DNA of 64,000 bases, taken from assembly GCA_016987375.1 (NCBI GenBank), contig PJRA01000313.1:870157-934156 (forward strand), in the 5' to 3' direction. Numbering within the stretch: position 1 is the stretch's first letter; the number at the start of each line of letters is the position of its first letter. Of this stretch, positions 34,920 through 48,000 are shown one piece after another. The notes beneath the pieces were generated by a model that worked only from the letters and a program-made list of their open reading frames with translations, had not been told where the DNA came from and made no database searches. This DNA is from Brachionus koreanus. Its lineage: Eukaryota > Rotifera > Eurotatoria > Ploima > Brachionidae. The position numbers and the translations under genes were made by a program.

Positions 34920-37900
34920 GGTTATGCTGATTTTGTCGTTATTTAATCAATCAATTATTGTAGAAATTAAAAATTGAATGATTGTTTCGATTTAATTTTA
35001 TAATCTTTTTTGTAAAAATTATATTCATAAAATGTCCAATTTTTCAAAATCTGCGTGTATTTAATCATTTAATTCTAAGGGAAAAATATTATTAAAAAGA
35101 ATATTTTGACTAAATTTTTAACTAACTGGGTCAAAAATATTTATTATTGAAGGTAGTTTTGTTGATTTTATCGGTATTTAATCAATCTATTATGTTAGTA
35201 ATTAAAAGTTGAATGATTGTTTCGATTTAATTTTTTAATCTTTTTTGTAAAAATTACATTCATAAAATGTCCAATTTTTCAAAATCTGTGTGTATTTAAT
35301 CATTTAATTCTAAGGGAAAAATATTATTAAAAAGAATATTTTGACTAAATTATTAACTAACTGGGTCAAAAATATTTATTATTGAAGGTAGTTTTGTTGA
35401 TTTTATCGGTATTTAATCAATCTATTATGTTAGTAATTAAAAGTTGAATGATTGTTTCGATTTAATATTTTAATCTATTTTGTAAAAATTACATACATAA
35501 AATGTCGAATTGTTCAAAATCTGTGTGAATTTAATCATTTAATTCTAAAAGAAAAATATTATTTAAAAGAATATTTTGATTGAATAATTAACTATCGGAG
35601 TCAAAAATATTTATTTTTGAATTTAGTTTTGCTGATTTTTTCCGTATTTAATCAATCAATTATGTTAGAAATAAATTGAATAATGATTTTGATTTAGAAT
35701 TTTAATCTATTTGGTAAAATTTATATTCATAAAATGTCGAATATTTTGAAATCTGTGTGAATTTAATCATTTAATTCTGAAAGCAAAATAATATTTAAAA
35801 GAATATTTTGATTGAATTATTAACAATCTGATTCAAAAATATTTTTTATTGAAGGTGGTTTTGTTAATTTTATCGGTATTTTATCAATCAATTATGTTAG
35901 AAATTAAAAGTTGAATGATTGTTTTGATTTAATATTTTAATCTATTTTGTAAAAATTATATTCATAAAATGTCCAATTGTTCAAAATCTGTGTGATTTTA
36001 ATCATTTAATTCTTAAAGAAAAATATTATTTAAAAGAATATTTTGATTGAATTATTAACTATCTGAGTCAAAAATATTTATTATTGAAGATGGTTATGCT
36101 GATTTTGTCGTTTTTTAATCAATCAATTATTGTAGAAAATAAAAAATTGAATGATTGTTTTGATTTAATATTTTAATCTATTTTGTAAAAATTATATTCA
36201 TAAAATGTCTAATTTTCAGAATCTGTGTGAATTTAATCATTTAATTCTTAAAGAAAAATATTATTTAAAAGAATATTTTGATTGAATTATTAACTATCTG
36301 AGTCAAAAATATTTATTATTGAAGATGGTTATGCTGATTTTGTCGTTATTTAATCAATCAATTATTGTAGAAATAAATTGAATAATGGTTTAAATTTAAA
36401 ATATTAATCTATTTGGTAAAATTTATATTCATAAAATGTCGAATATTTCGAAATCTGTGTGAATTTAATCATTTAATTCTGAAGAAAAAATATTATTTAA
36501 AAGAATATTTTGATAAAATAATTATTTAACTGGGTCAAAAATATTTTTTATTGAAGGTGGTTTTGTTAATTTTATCGGTATTTTATCAATCAATTATTTT
36601 AGAAATTAAAAGTTGAATGATTGTTTCGATTTAATATTTTAATCTTTTTGGTAAAAATTATTTTCATAAAATGTCGAATATTTCGAAATCTGTGTGAATT
36701 TAATCATTTAATTCTGAAGAAAAAATATTATTCAAAAGAATATTTTGATAAAATAATTAACTAACTGGGTCAAAAATATTTTTTATTGAAGATGGTTTTG
36801 CTGATTTTATCGATATTTAATCAATCAATTATTGTAGAAATTAAAAATTGTATGATTGTTTTGATTTAATATTTTGATCTGAAAATGGTTTTTTTAATTT
36901 ATCATAATTTAATCAATCAATTATGTTAAAAATTAAAAGTTGAATGATTGTTTCGATTTAATATTTTAATCTATTGTGTAAAAATTATATTAATAAAATG
37001 TCGAATTTTCAGAATCTGTGTGAATTTAATCATTTAATTCTGAAAGAAAAATATTATTTAAAAGAATATTTTGATTGAATTATTAACAATCTGATTCAAA
37101 AATATTTTTATTGAAGGTGGTTTTGTTAATTTTATCGTTATTTAATCAATCAATTATGTTAAAAATTAAAAATTGAATGATTGTTTCTATTTAATATTTT
37201 AATCTTTTTGGTAAAAATTATATTCATAAAATGTCGAATATTTCGAAATCTGTGTGAATTTAATCATTTAATTCTGAAAGAAAAATATTATTTAAAAGAA
37301 TATTTTGATTGAATAATTAACTATCGGAGTCAAAAATATTTATTTTTGAATTTAGTTTTGCTGATTTTTCCGTATTTAATCAATCAATTATGTTAGAAAT
37401 AAATTGAATAATGATTTTGATTTAGGAATTTTAATCTATTTTGTAAAAATTACATACATAAAATGTCGAATTGTTCAAAATCTGTGTGAATTTAATCATT
37501 TAATTCTGAAAGAAAAATATTATTTAAAAGAATATTTTGATTGAATTATTAACAATCTGATTCAAAAATATTTTTTATTGAAGGTGGTTTTTGTTAATTT
37601 TATCGGTATTTTATCAATCAATTATGTTCGAAATTAAAAGTTAAATGATCGTTTCGATTTAATATTTTAATCTTTTTGGTAAAAATTATTTTCATAAAAT
37701 GTCGAATATTTCGAAATCTGTGTGATTTTAATCATTTAATTCTTAAAGAAAAATATTATATAAAAGAATATTTTGATTGAATTATTAACTAACTGAGTCA
37801 AAAATATTTATTATTGAAGATGGTTATGCTGATTTTGTCGTTATTTAATCAATCAATTATTGTAGAAATAAATTGAATAATGGTTTTAATTTAAAATATT

Positions 37901-39646
37901 AATCTATTTGGTAAAATTTATATTCATAAAATGTCGATTTTTCAGAATCTGTGTGAATTTAATCATTTAATTCTGAAAGAAAAATATTATTTAAAAGAAT
38001 ATTTTGATTGAATTATTAACTATCTGAGTCAAAATATTTTTTATTGAAGATGGTTATGCTGATTTTATCGGTATTTTATCAATCAATTATTGTAGAAATT
38101 TAAAATTGAATGATTGTTTCGATTTAATATTTTAATCTTTTTGGTAAAAATTATTTTCATAAAATGTCGAATATTTCGAAATCTGTGTGAATTTAATCAT
38201 TTAATTCTGAAGAAAAAATATTATTCAAAAGAATATTTTGATAAAATAATTAACTAACTGGGTCAAAAATATTTTTTATTGAAGATGGTTTTGCTGATTT
38301 TATCGATATTTAATCAATCAATTATTGTAGAAATTAAAAATTGTATGATTGTTTTGATTTAATATTTTGATCTGAAAATGGTTTTTTTAATTTATCATAA
38401 TTTAATCAATCAATTATGTTAAAAATTAAAAGTTGAATGATTGTTTCGATTTAATATTTTAATCTATTGTGTAAAAATTATATTAATAAAATGTCGAATA
38501 TTTCGAAATCTGTGTGAATTTAATCATTTAATTCTGAAAGAAAAATATTATTTAAAAGAATATTTTGATTGAATTATTAACAATCTGAGTCAAAAATATT
38601 TTTTATTGAAGGTGGTTTTGTTAATTTTATCGTTATTTAATCAATAAATTATGTTAAAAATTAAAAATTGAATGATTGTTTCGATTTAATATTTTAATCT
38701 TTTTGGTAAAAATTATATTCATAAAATGTCGAATTTTTCGAAATCTGTGTGAATTTAATCATTTAATTCTGAAAGAAAAATATTATTTAAAAGAATATTT
38801 TGATTGAATTATTAACTATCTGAGTCAAAAATATTAATTATTGAAGATGGTTTTGCTGATTTTATTGTTATTTAATCAATCAATTATGTTAAAAATTAAA
38901 AATTGAATGATTGTTTCGATTTAATTTTTTAATCTATTTTGTAAAAATTATATTCATAAAATGTCTAATTTTCAGAATCTGTGTGAATTTAATCATTTAA
39001 TTTTATAAGAAAAATATTATTTAAAAGAATATTTTGATTGAATAATTAACTATCGGAGTCAAAAATATTTATTTTTGAATTTAGTTTTGCTGATTTTTTC
39101 GGTATTTAATCAATCAATTATGTTAGAAATAAATTGAATAATGGTTTTGATTTAAAATTTTAATCTATTTGGTAAAATTTATATTCATAAAATGTCGAAT
39201 ATTTCGAAATCTTTGTGAATTTAATCATTTAATTCTGAAAGAAAAATATTATTTAAAGGAATATTTTGATTGAATTAATAACTATCTGAGTCAAAAATAT
39301 TTATTATTGAAGATGGTTTTGCTGATTTTATCGGTATTTTATCAATCAATTATTGTAGAAATTAAAAAATTGAATGATTGTTTTGATTTAATATTTTAAT
39401 CTATTTTGTAAAAATTACATTCATAAAATGTCGAATTGTTCAAAATCTGTGTGAATTTAATCATTTAATTCTGAAAGAAAAATATTATTTAAAAGAATAT
39501 TTTGATAAAATAATTCACTAACTGTGTCAAAAATATTTATTATTGAAGATGGTTATGCTGATTTTGTCGTTATTTAATCAATCAATTATTGTAGAAATTA
39601 AAAATTGAATGATTGTTTTGATTTAATATTTTAATCGAGTGGGGAA
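34920..39646 (+). repeat. 235-bp satellite, block A
   Basis: About 20 head-to-tail monomers. The landmark CATAAAATGTC recurs at 35026, 35261, 35496, 35728, 35963, 36199 and 36430, that is every 231-236 bp. A rearranged junction (ATTTTGATCTGAAAATGG) occurs at 36881 and again at 38374, 1493 bp apart with near-identical surroundings, which shows higher-order repetition. It has no coding potential. The LTR retrotransposon interrupts the block at its right end. Confidence 0.95.
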
Positions 39647-39994
39647 TATTCTATCCTTTTTGGTATAGTTCCGAACAGTTGGATTTAAAAAAAAGACTTG
39701 AGTCTGCTTATTTTATTTCTCAAAAAAACTATAATGTGAAATTGGCCGATCTAATCGATTCGGCCGAGTTTTAGTAAAGCCTAAGTTCAAAAAGGAAAAA
39801 AGTGTGTTTTAATGATGCTTCTTGTTTCACTCAATCCACATGTAATTCATTTGTCACGTGCATACATAAAGTGAAGGCTGTATGCGGCGTGAGCATACAC
39901 AACAGCTACGCGTGTGCCCTTCTTTATGATGCGTTGAGGCAGTGGCAGTCCAGTTGCAAAACGCTGGTATGCGCTGTTCGAGTGCGACATAATA
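39647..39994 (-). repeat. 3' LTR
   Basis: 348 bp. On the plus strand it starts TATTCTATCC and ends CATAATA; its ends are inverted TATT...AATA and not the usual TG...CA. It lacks a 9-bp stretch (TTTCTCGGC) that the other LTR has near 44990. Confidence 0.9.
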
Positions 39995-41106
39995 TCTACC
40001 CCCTCTTCTCCGAAAAGAGCATTCTGTTGGCTATTCCGGTTTCTTAGACGGCTCGATGATCGGATGGGTGCCGGTGCTTTGATTGCTTCTTTGGCCAACC
40101 TCTCTGCCTCTCGTTCTTTGGCAATTTCTACCGCTGCCTGCTTCGATGGCCTCCCAGGTCTCCTTGCAGCTTTTATCACAGAGCCCGTTATTGGGGGTTC
40201 CACTGGTTGCTCTGGTGCGCCTTGGGAGGAAATGTTTTCAGGTCCTACTTTTGGTTGGACGGTATTTTTTACAAGCTCTGTTTGCGGTTCAGTCACATTG
40301 TAGCCCATGTATAGTCTGAAACAGGACGAGTTCCTGCTTATACACTGGGACTTGGGATAATGTCGACTGGCCGTGATGAGAGAGCCTTTGATGGTATCTA
40401 CCGTGAACGGATCCGGGTCCCAAGGTGACATATCTTTGCGAACTACTGTTCGTTTAAGTAAGACCTTGTCGCCTTTGCGAATGGGACAGGACTTCGCTTT
40501 CATGGCTTGGTCAAATTGTTTTTTCATGCGCTCAACGTACTCTCTGTGATGTTCTCGTGCCTGTTGGTGGCAAGATGACTGGTACTCGAACAACTTTTCT
40601 CTTTCTCGAACTGGCAAACCAGACGTTCCTATCCGCCCAAATATGAGTTGGTTAGGTGCTACACCTGTTGCTGAATGCGGTGTGTCATGGAATGTTGCCA
40701 GAAACTCATTTAGCGCTATGTCCGGTTTTCTTCCTTCCAGTTTCGCCGTTTTGAGAACTTTGTTTAGGCTTCTCATTATGGTTTCGGCGGTGGCGTTTGC
40801 TCTTGGCCAGTAGGGTGTGACCTTACGATGCTTGAAACCATATTGCATAGCGAATTTCTCAAATTCGTGAGATTGGAATGGAGATCCATTGTCGGTCTTG
40901 TACTGCTTTGGATGACCAATGGTACTGAACGGCCGGACCAGGATTGGTTTTACGTGCTCAAATGCTACGCTTTGTATTCTTGTGACGCTAACCCACTTAC
41001 TGTAGTCGCAGCTGTTCACGAACCAATATTGTCCGTCATGCATTGGCCCAAAGAAGTCGGCAGAAACATCTTTCCACGGACCTTCGGGAAACTCTGATGG
41101 TCGCAA
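39847..41106 (-). pseudogene. Integrase core and C-terminal part of pol
   Basis: Third reading segment of the retroelement polyprotein. It shows the integrase catalytic triad in context: ADFFGP (first Asp), TDNGSPF (second Asp) and NATAETIMRSL (Glu), about 60 and 36 residues apart, then a GDKVLLK-type C-terminal fold and a Pro/Ala/Lys-rich tail that runs into the LTR. It is separated from the preceding segment by frame changes between 41107 and 41190, where the zinc-binding CLAC motif lies in another frame. Confidence 0.88.
39995..40011 (-). other. Polypurine tract of the LTR retrotransposon
   Basis: On the minus strand GGAGAAGAGGGGGTAGA directly abuts the 3' LTR, the expected place and composition for the plus-strand DNA primer. 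Confidence 0.8.
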
Positions 41107-41186
41107 TGGCTCAAAGCTTCTTCAAGTGCTTGACATGCTAGACATTCGCGCACCTTTCGCTCGACTTGTGCGTCAATTCCGGGATA

Positions 41187-42176
41187 TCAATCTCTTGATC
41201 TGATTAGACGCTTCGTTTTCACAATTCCCTGGTGGCCAATGTGGGCTAGATCTGCTACTCTTGCTCTCAAAGACACAGGGATCACCACGTTCTGGCCTCG
41301 CAGAAGAACATCTCGAGTCGAGTTTAGCTCATGAATTATTGGTTTGTAGCTGTTGAGGTTTTTTGGCAAGGAGTCTGATCCATTTTTCTCTCTAATCAGC
41401 TTGAGAAGCTCTTGCAACTGCTTATCTCTTCTGGTCTCTTCTCTTATCTCATCCATAGTGACCGATCGCGGTGGTTTTCCAGCTACGATGAAGTCGATAT
41501 ACTTCTCCGATTCCATACTCTCCCTAAGTTCCTCTAAGAAGGCATCCTTCGTAGGCTTGAGTGGATGTCTCGAAAAATAGTCTGCCACGTTAGACTCACC
41601 TGATTTGTGGACTATTTCGTAATCGAACTGGCTGAGACGAAGTGCTAGCCTTTCTATTCGGGCTGGTGGTCTTGATTTGGTGTTGGCAAAGATTAGTTTG
41701 ATAGCTCTGTTATCGGTTTCTATGACGAATGGCTGACCCATCAAATATATCCAAAGTCGCTCGCAGCTCCAAACCACGCCTAGTGCTTCTTTTTCACATT
41801 GGCTGTATCGCCTCTCCACCTCAGTTAACAGTCGTGAGACACAGCACACCATGTGACGCTCTTTGGTGTTATTTGGGTTGTATTGTTGCAACACAGCGCC
41901 AAGGCCAACTGGGCTCGCATCGACGGTTAAAATTTTGCACCAGTCCCTTTTGAAATACCCGACGCACTTAGTAGTGATGGCTCGTTTCAACGATTCGAAT
42001 GCTGCCTGTTCTTCATTGCCCCACTTCCAGTCACTATTGCTCTTGGTGAGCCTCCAGAGTGGCTCGGCAATTGTGCATATGTTCGGCATGAATCGCGAGC
42101 TCCACGTCAAGCTACAAAGGAAGCTCCTGAGTGCCTTGGCATCAGTTGGTGCTTTTGCTTCTTTTATGGCTTTCAA
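41187..42176 (-). pseudogene. RT thumb, RNase H and integrase zinc domain of pol
   Basis: Second reading segment. It contains the RT connection region (LRSFLCSLTWSSRFMPN), the RNase H start TVDASPVGLGAVLQQ, the ERRYSQCEKEALGVVW motif with the RNase H Glu, TDNRAIKLIF, and the His-His half of the integrase zinc finger (HIGHQGIVKTKRL). It stops prematurely at 41187. The preceding segment ends near 42230 in a different frame, so a small indel lies at about 42235-42260. Confidence 0.88.
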
Positions 42177-42229
42177 CCGATCTATTGTCGGTGAAATGCC
42201 ATTTTTCGTAAAGCGTAGTCCAAAGAAAA

Positions 42230-44620
42230 TTATTTCCGACTCATAAAATTTCGACTTTCAATGTTTAGCGTTATGCCTCTTTCTTCCAGTCGCTTTAAAA
42301 CGGCTATCAAATTGTCGTGATGTTCCTTGCGCGATTTTCCGAACACAAAGATATCATCCGTCATGTTTATCTGCCCCGGGATGTCGGCCAGCAACTCTCT
42401 AATTGTCTCCGTAAAGATCTCAGATGCACTTGCAATTCCCATGTGTAGGCGTTTGTAACGATAAAGACCTTTGTGTTTTGTGATCGTTGTTAGATTGCGC
42501 GATTCTTCCGCCAGAGTCAATTGATGAAAAGCCTTGTTGAGATCCAACTTCGAGAATAAAGTTGCTCCGTTCACAATGACCCTTAAGTCCTCGACATTTC
42601 TAATTGCAAATCTGACGAGCTTTAAGGCCTTATTCAGCTGTCTTGAATCGCACGTGATTCTTATCGCCTGTCCACCCCGATCTGGGTCGTGTCGATTTGG
42701 TAATTCACTTCCGTTTAGATGTCGTTCCTTTGGCACGATAACTAGGTTAGATATCCATTCGATTGGCGTCGTCATTGAGTTGATTTTCTCTATGATGCCG
42801 TCGGCCTCTTGCTTATCTAACTCTTTCTCCACTGCAGCTCTGTAATGAAACGGTATTGCTCTCAATGGTTGCTTTACTGGCTTGACGGAATCGTCTATCT
42901 CCAGCTTGACTTCGATGCCTTTGACGCAGCCTAATTTCCCACTGAATAGGTCGGGAAACCTCTCGGCCAACTCTTGTTTGGTTAAGTGCTCCTTCCCTTC
43001 TATCTGGCTGACAGCAAGGCTTGTCTCTGTATCGTCATCGAGGTGCAATGATACCATTTTAAAGGCTATCGCTGTCTTCTTGCTTATAAGGTTTTGCTGT
43101 TTTCCTTTCACCACGATAAAGGGCGATCTTCCATTATTTCCTTTCCAAGAAACCGTTGCTACGAAGAAGCCTAATAATTCGAGTGGCTTATCTGGACTTC
43201 CGAACGCATAGTAAGGTTTGTTTAGATTTTCAAGAATTGGCCTGCTGCTTAGCTGGTTATACGTTGGCTCATCCAACACATTTACTGCCGCTCCAGTGTC
43301 TACCAACACCCTTACTCTACAGCCGTTCACTGTTATCGTCGTGTGTACGTTTGCGTCAACTGCGTCCATTGGAATTACTGCTGCTTGCTGGTCGCTCCAC
43401 TCGCTCGCTTCCAAATAGTTTTTGGCTCGCAGGTACTCGTCGTACTCTGCTGCTGATAGCATTATGCTTATGTCTGGATTGGCACGACTTTGGCTGCTTG
43501 TCACTGCGTGTATTCCTTTTGAGCCTCTATGACGCCTACTAGCACTGTGATTGGCTCGGATGTTATCTTGTTTGCTGTCCGCTACTCCAGCTGTGTAGCT
43601 GCGTCCGGGCCTACAATCACCTCTGCCAGTGCCATGGCTGTTCCTGCCATCTGAGCTGTTCCAATGCTTGCTCTTCATGTTATTCTGGATTTTAGTGCTT
43701 CGGCATGCGCGTGCGTAGTGACCTGTTTTACTGCAGTTGCTGCATTCCTTGTCCTTTGCTGGGCAATGTGCTCTGGCGTGTGGTTCACCACCACACCAAG
43801 CACAGGCTGTTGGTTTCATCGGTGCTTCTTCTGGTCTACTAAAAGTGGTGTGGTTTATTGTACCACCGTCAGATACTTGGTCATTTGTGTGTGCTACTCG
43901 AAACTGCTTCAGATCTTCGAGTTTGTGCTCATTTTTAAGCCCACATTCGATGGCATCGTCCAGCGTTTTCTTATCATCGATGCACATCATATCCTCCACT
44001 CTTTCGATTCCGCAGCCGAACACAAAAGCTCGCAGAAGCTCCTTGTCCAGTTGGTCGCCAAAGTCGCAAGGCTTAGCTAATTTACGAAGCCGTAATATAT
44101 AGTCATTGACACCTTCACCCTCGTTTCTTCTCGCCCTACAAAAGATAATGACATATGCGAATTTCGATCGCCTAGGTGCGTAGTGCTCACTCATGAACTT
44201 GATCACCTCTATTAGTTTGTCCGATAAGTCCGCCTTCTTCTTGCTATTGTATATTTCTCTCGCGTCGTCTCCTATCTTTAGCAAGAACAGTGGCTTTAAG
44301 GTTTTAGCTCTCTGGTAATCGGTGTCTGCTTCCATGTTCTCTCTAGTATCTAGCTCTCTGCTGGCTAGGTACAGATACCAAACTTCTAACCATTTTGATC
44401 ATCTGCTGGCGATTTCTGCTTGTACCCTGCCTGGGTCAAACGTTGGCAGATCGTCGTAGTTTGTAGCTGACATAATGTTTCGGTGTTTCTCCGGTCTTTG
44501 ATTCAGGTCTGCTTGGTCTGATTGAGCACTTCCTTGCTGGCTTGGTTGCTGGCTATTGTTTTGGCTTATTGACGTTTGGTCCAATGCTGAGTCGTCTTGT
44601 TGGCTCAGCAGGTCGCTCAT
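42230..44620 (-). pseudogene. Gag, protease and reverse transcriptase part of gag-pol
   Basis: First reading segment, one frame from ATG at 44620 to a stop at 42230, broken by a single TGA at 44399-44401. The order is a Gln/Ser-rich N-terminus, gag helical region, two CX2CX4HX4C zinc knuckles (around 43690-43810), aspartic protease VLVDTGAAVNVLD, then RT with RFAIRNVEDLR, FSKLDLNKAFHQL and the catalytic TDDIFVFG. Gag and pol sit in the same frame, so no programmed frameshift is evident. Confidence 0.88.
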
Positions 44621-44656
44621 ACGAATGATTACTATCTATTTTTATTTATTTTTCTT

Positions 44657-44674
44657 TATTGTTCCTCGTCGCCA
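44657..44674 (-). other. Primer binding site of the LTR retrotransposon
   Basis: On the minus strand TGGCGACGAGGAAC starts directly after the 5' LTR. TGG complements the CCA end of a tRNA, as in most LTR elements. TGGCGAC resembles primer sites assigned to tRNA-Arg in other Ty3/gypsy elements, but I cannot confirm the tRNA. Confidence 0.75.
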
Positions 44675-45031
44675 GATTCTATCCTTTATGGTATAGTTCC
44701 GAACAGTTGGAAGTAAAAAAAAGACTTGAGTCTGCTAATTCTATTTCTCTAAAAAACTATAATGTGAAATCGGCCGATCTAATCGATTCGGCCGAGTTTT
44801 AGTAAAGCCTAAGTTCAAAAAGGAAAAAAGTGTGTTTTAATGATGCTTCTTGTTTCACTCAATCCACATGTAATTCATTTGTCACGTGCATACATAAAGT
44901 GAAGGCTGTATGCGGCGTGAGCATACACATCAGCTACGCGTGTGCCCTTCTTTATGATGCGTTGAGGCAGTGGCAGTCCAGTCGCAAAACTTTCTCGGCG
45001 CTGGTATGCGCTGTTCAAGTGCGACATAATA
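44675..45031 (-). repeat. 5' LTR
   Basis: 357 bp. It matches the other LTR except for about 11 substitutions and the extra TTTCTCGGC. Its inner edge reads GATTCTATCC where the other LTR reads TATTCTATCC, so the last base of the LTR is uncertain. Confidence 0.9.
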
Positions 45032-48000
45032 GGGAAAAAATTACATTGATAGAATGTCGAATTTCTCAAAATCTGTGTGAAAAATATTATTTAAAAGAAT
45101 ATTTTGATTGAATTTTAAACTATCTGAGTCAAAAATATTTATTATTGAAGATGGTTTTGTTTATTTTGTCGTTATTTAATCAATCAATAATTGTAGAAAT
45201 TAAAAATTGAATGATTGTTTCCATTTAATATTTTAATCTATTTTGTAAAAATTATAATCATAAAATGTCGAATTTTCAGAATCTGTGTGTATTTAATCAT
45301 TTAATTCTAAAAGAAAAATATTATTTAAAAGAATATTTTGATTGAATAATTAACTAATTGTGTCAAAAATATTTATTATTGAAGATGGTTTTGCTGATTT
45401 TAACGGTTTTTTATCAATCAATTATGTTAGAAATTAAAAATTGAATGATTGTTTCGATTTAATTTTTTAAATCTATTTGGTAAAAATTATATTCATAAAA
45501 TGTCGAATTTTCAGAATCTGTGTGTATTTAATCATTTAATTCTAAAAAGAAAATATTATTTAAAAGAATATTTTGATTGAATTATTAACCATCTGATTCA
45601 AAAATATTTTTTATTGAAGGTGGTTTTGCTGATTTTATCGGTATTTAATCAATCAATTATGTTAGAAATTAAAAATTTATTGATTGTTTCAATTTAATAT
45701 TTTAATCTATTTTGTAAGAATTATATTCATAAAATGTCGAATTTTCAGAAACTGTGTGTATTTAATCATTTTATTCTAAAAGAAAAATATTATTTAAAAG
45801 AATATTTTGATTGAATAATTAAACTAACTGGGTCAAAAATATTTATAATTGAAGGTAGTTTTGTTGATTTTATCGGTTTTTTATCAATCAATTATGTTAG
45901 AAATAAATTGAATAATGGTTTTGATTTAAAATTTTAATCTATTTTGTAAAAATTATATTCATTAAATGTCGAATTTTCAGATTCTGTGTGTATTTATACA
46001 TTCAATCCTAAAAGAAAAATATTATTTAAAAGAATATTTTGATTGAATATTTAACCATTTGAGTCAAAAATATTTATTATTGAAAATGGTTTTGATTTAA
46101 AATTTTAATCTATTTTGTAAAAATTATATTCATAAAATGTCGAATTTTCAGAATCTGTGTGTATTTAATCATTTAATTTAAAAAGAAAAATATTATTTAA
46201 AAAAATATTGATTGAATAATTAACTAACTGGGTCAAAAATTTTTATTATTGAAGGTGGTTTTGTTGATTTTATCGGTATTTAATCAAACAATTATGTTAA
46301 AAATTAAAAATTGAATGATTGTTTCGATTTAATATTTTAAATCTATTTGGTAAAAATTATATTCATAAAATGTCGAATTTTCAGAATCTGTGTGTATTTA
46401 AAAATTTAATTTTAAAAGAAAAATATTATTTAAAAGAATATTTTGATCAAATCATTAATTAACTTGATCAAAAATATTTATTATTGAAGATGGTTTTGCT
46501 GATTTTAACGGTTTTTTATCAATCAATTATGTTAGAAATTAAAAATTGAATGATTGTTTCGATTTAATTTTTTAAATCTATTTGGTAAAAATTATATTCA
46601 TAAAATGTCGAATAATATTTATTATTGAAAATGGTTTTTTTAATTAATCATAATTTAATCAATCAATTATTTTGGAGATTAAAAATTGAATCATGGCTTA
46701 GATTTAATATTTTAATCTTTTTCGTAAAAATTAAATTCATAAAATGTCGAATTTTCAGAATCTGTGTGTATTTAAAAATTTAATTTTAAAAGAAAAATAT
46801 TATTTAAAAGAATATTTTGATTGAATTATTAACCATCTGAGTCGAAAATATTTATTTTTGAATGTGGTTTTGCTGATTTTTTCTGTATTTAATCAATCAA
46901 TTATGTTAGAATTAAATTGAATAATCGTTTCGATTTAATATTTTAATCTTTTTTGTAAAAATTATATTCATAAAATGTCGAATTTTCAGAAACTGTGTGT
47001 ATTTAATCATTTAATTCTAAAAGAAAAATATTATTTAAAAGAATATTTTGATTGAATTATTAACTAACTGGGTCAAAAATATTTATTTTTGAAAGTAGTT
47101 TTGTTGATTTTATCGGTATTTAATCAATTAATTATGTTAAAAATTAAAAATTGAATGATTGTTTTAATTAAATATTTTAATCTATTTTGTAAAAATTATA
47201 TTCATAAAATGTCGAATTTTCAGAAATTGTGTGTATTTAATCATTTAATTCTAAAAGAAAAATATTATTTAAAAGAATATTTTGATTGAATAATTAACTA
47301 ATTGTGTCAAAAATATTTATTATTGAAGGTGGTTTTATTGATTTTATCGGTATTTAATCAATTAATTTTGTTAAAAATTAAAAATTGAATGATTGTTTTA
47401 TTTTAATATTTTAATCTTTTTTGTAAAAATTATATTCATAAAATGTCGAATTTTCAGAAACTGTGTGTATTTAATCATTTAAATCTAAAAGAAAAATATT
47501 ATTTAAAAGAATATTTTGATTGAATAATTAACTAACTGTGTTAAAAATATTTATTATTGAAGTTGGTTTTGTTGATTTTATCGGTATTTAATCAATCAAT
47601 TATGTTGAAAATAAATTAAATGATTGTTGCGATTTAATATTTTAATCTTTTTTGTAAAAATTATATTCATGAAATGTCGAATTTTCAGAATTTGTGTGTA
47701 TTTAAAAATTTAATTTTAAAAGAAAAATATTATTTAAAAGAATATTTTGATTGAATTATTAACTATCTGAGTCGAAAATATTTATTTTTGAAAGTGGTTT
47801 TGCTGATTTTTTCTGTATTTAATCAATCAATTATGTTAGAATTAAATTGAATAATCGTTTCGATTTAATATTTTAATCTTTTTTGTAAAAATTATATTCA
47901 TAAAATGCCGAATTTTCAGAAACTGTGTGTATTTAAACATTTAATTCTAAAAGGAAAATATTTTTTAAAAGAATATTTTGATTGAATAATTAACTAACTG

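Larger units (their letters stand above)
39647..45031 (-). mobile_element. Ty3/gypsy-type LTR retrotransposon inserted in satellite
   Basis: Element of 5385 bp on the minus strand. LTRs are at 39647-39994 (3') and 44675-45031 (5'), with the target duplication GGGAA at 39642-39646 and 45032-45036. Joined without the element, the flanks restore a normal satellite variant (AGTGGGGAAAAAATTAC). Domain order is gag with two CCHC knuckles, protease, reverse transcriptase, RNase H, integrase, as in Ty3/gypsy; two knuckles and a fused gag-pol frame suggest the Mag lineage. LTRs differ at about 11 positions plus a 9-bp indel, so it is not very recent. Several frame breaks make it inactive. Confidence 0.93.

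Noticed and set aside
39802..44102. Numerous plus-strand frames across the LTR retrotransposon
   Set aside because: All lie opposite the recognisable gag-pol frames and show no family motif; they are antisense shadows of GC-richer coding DNA.
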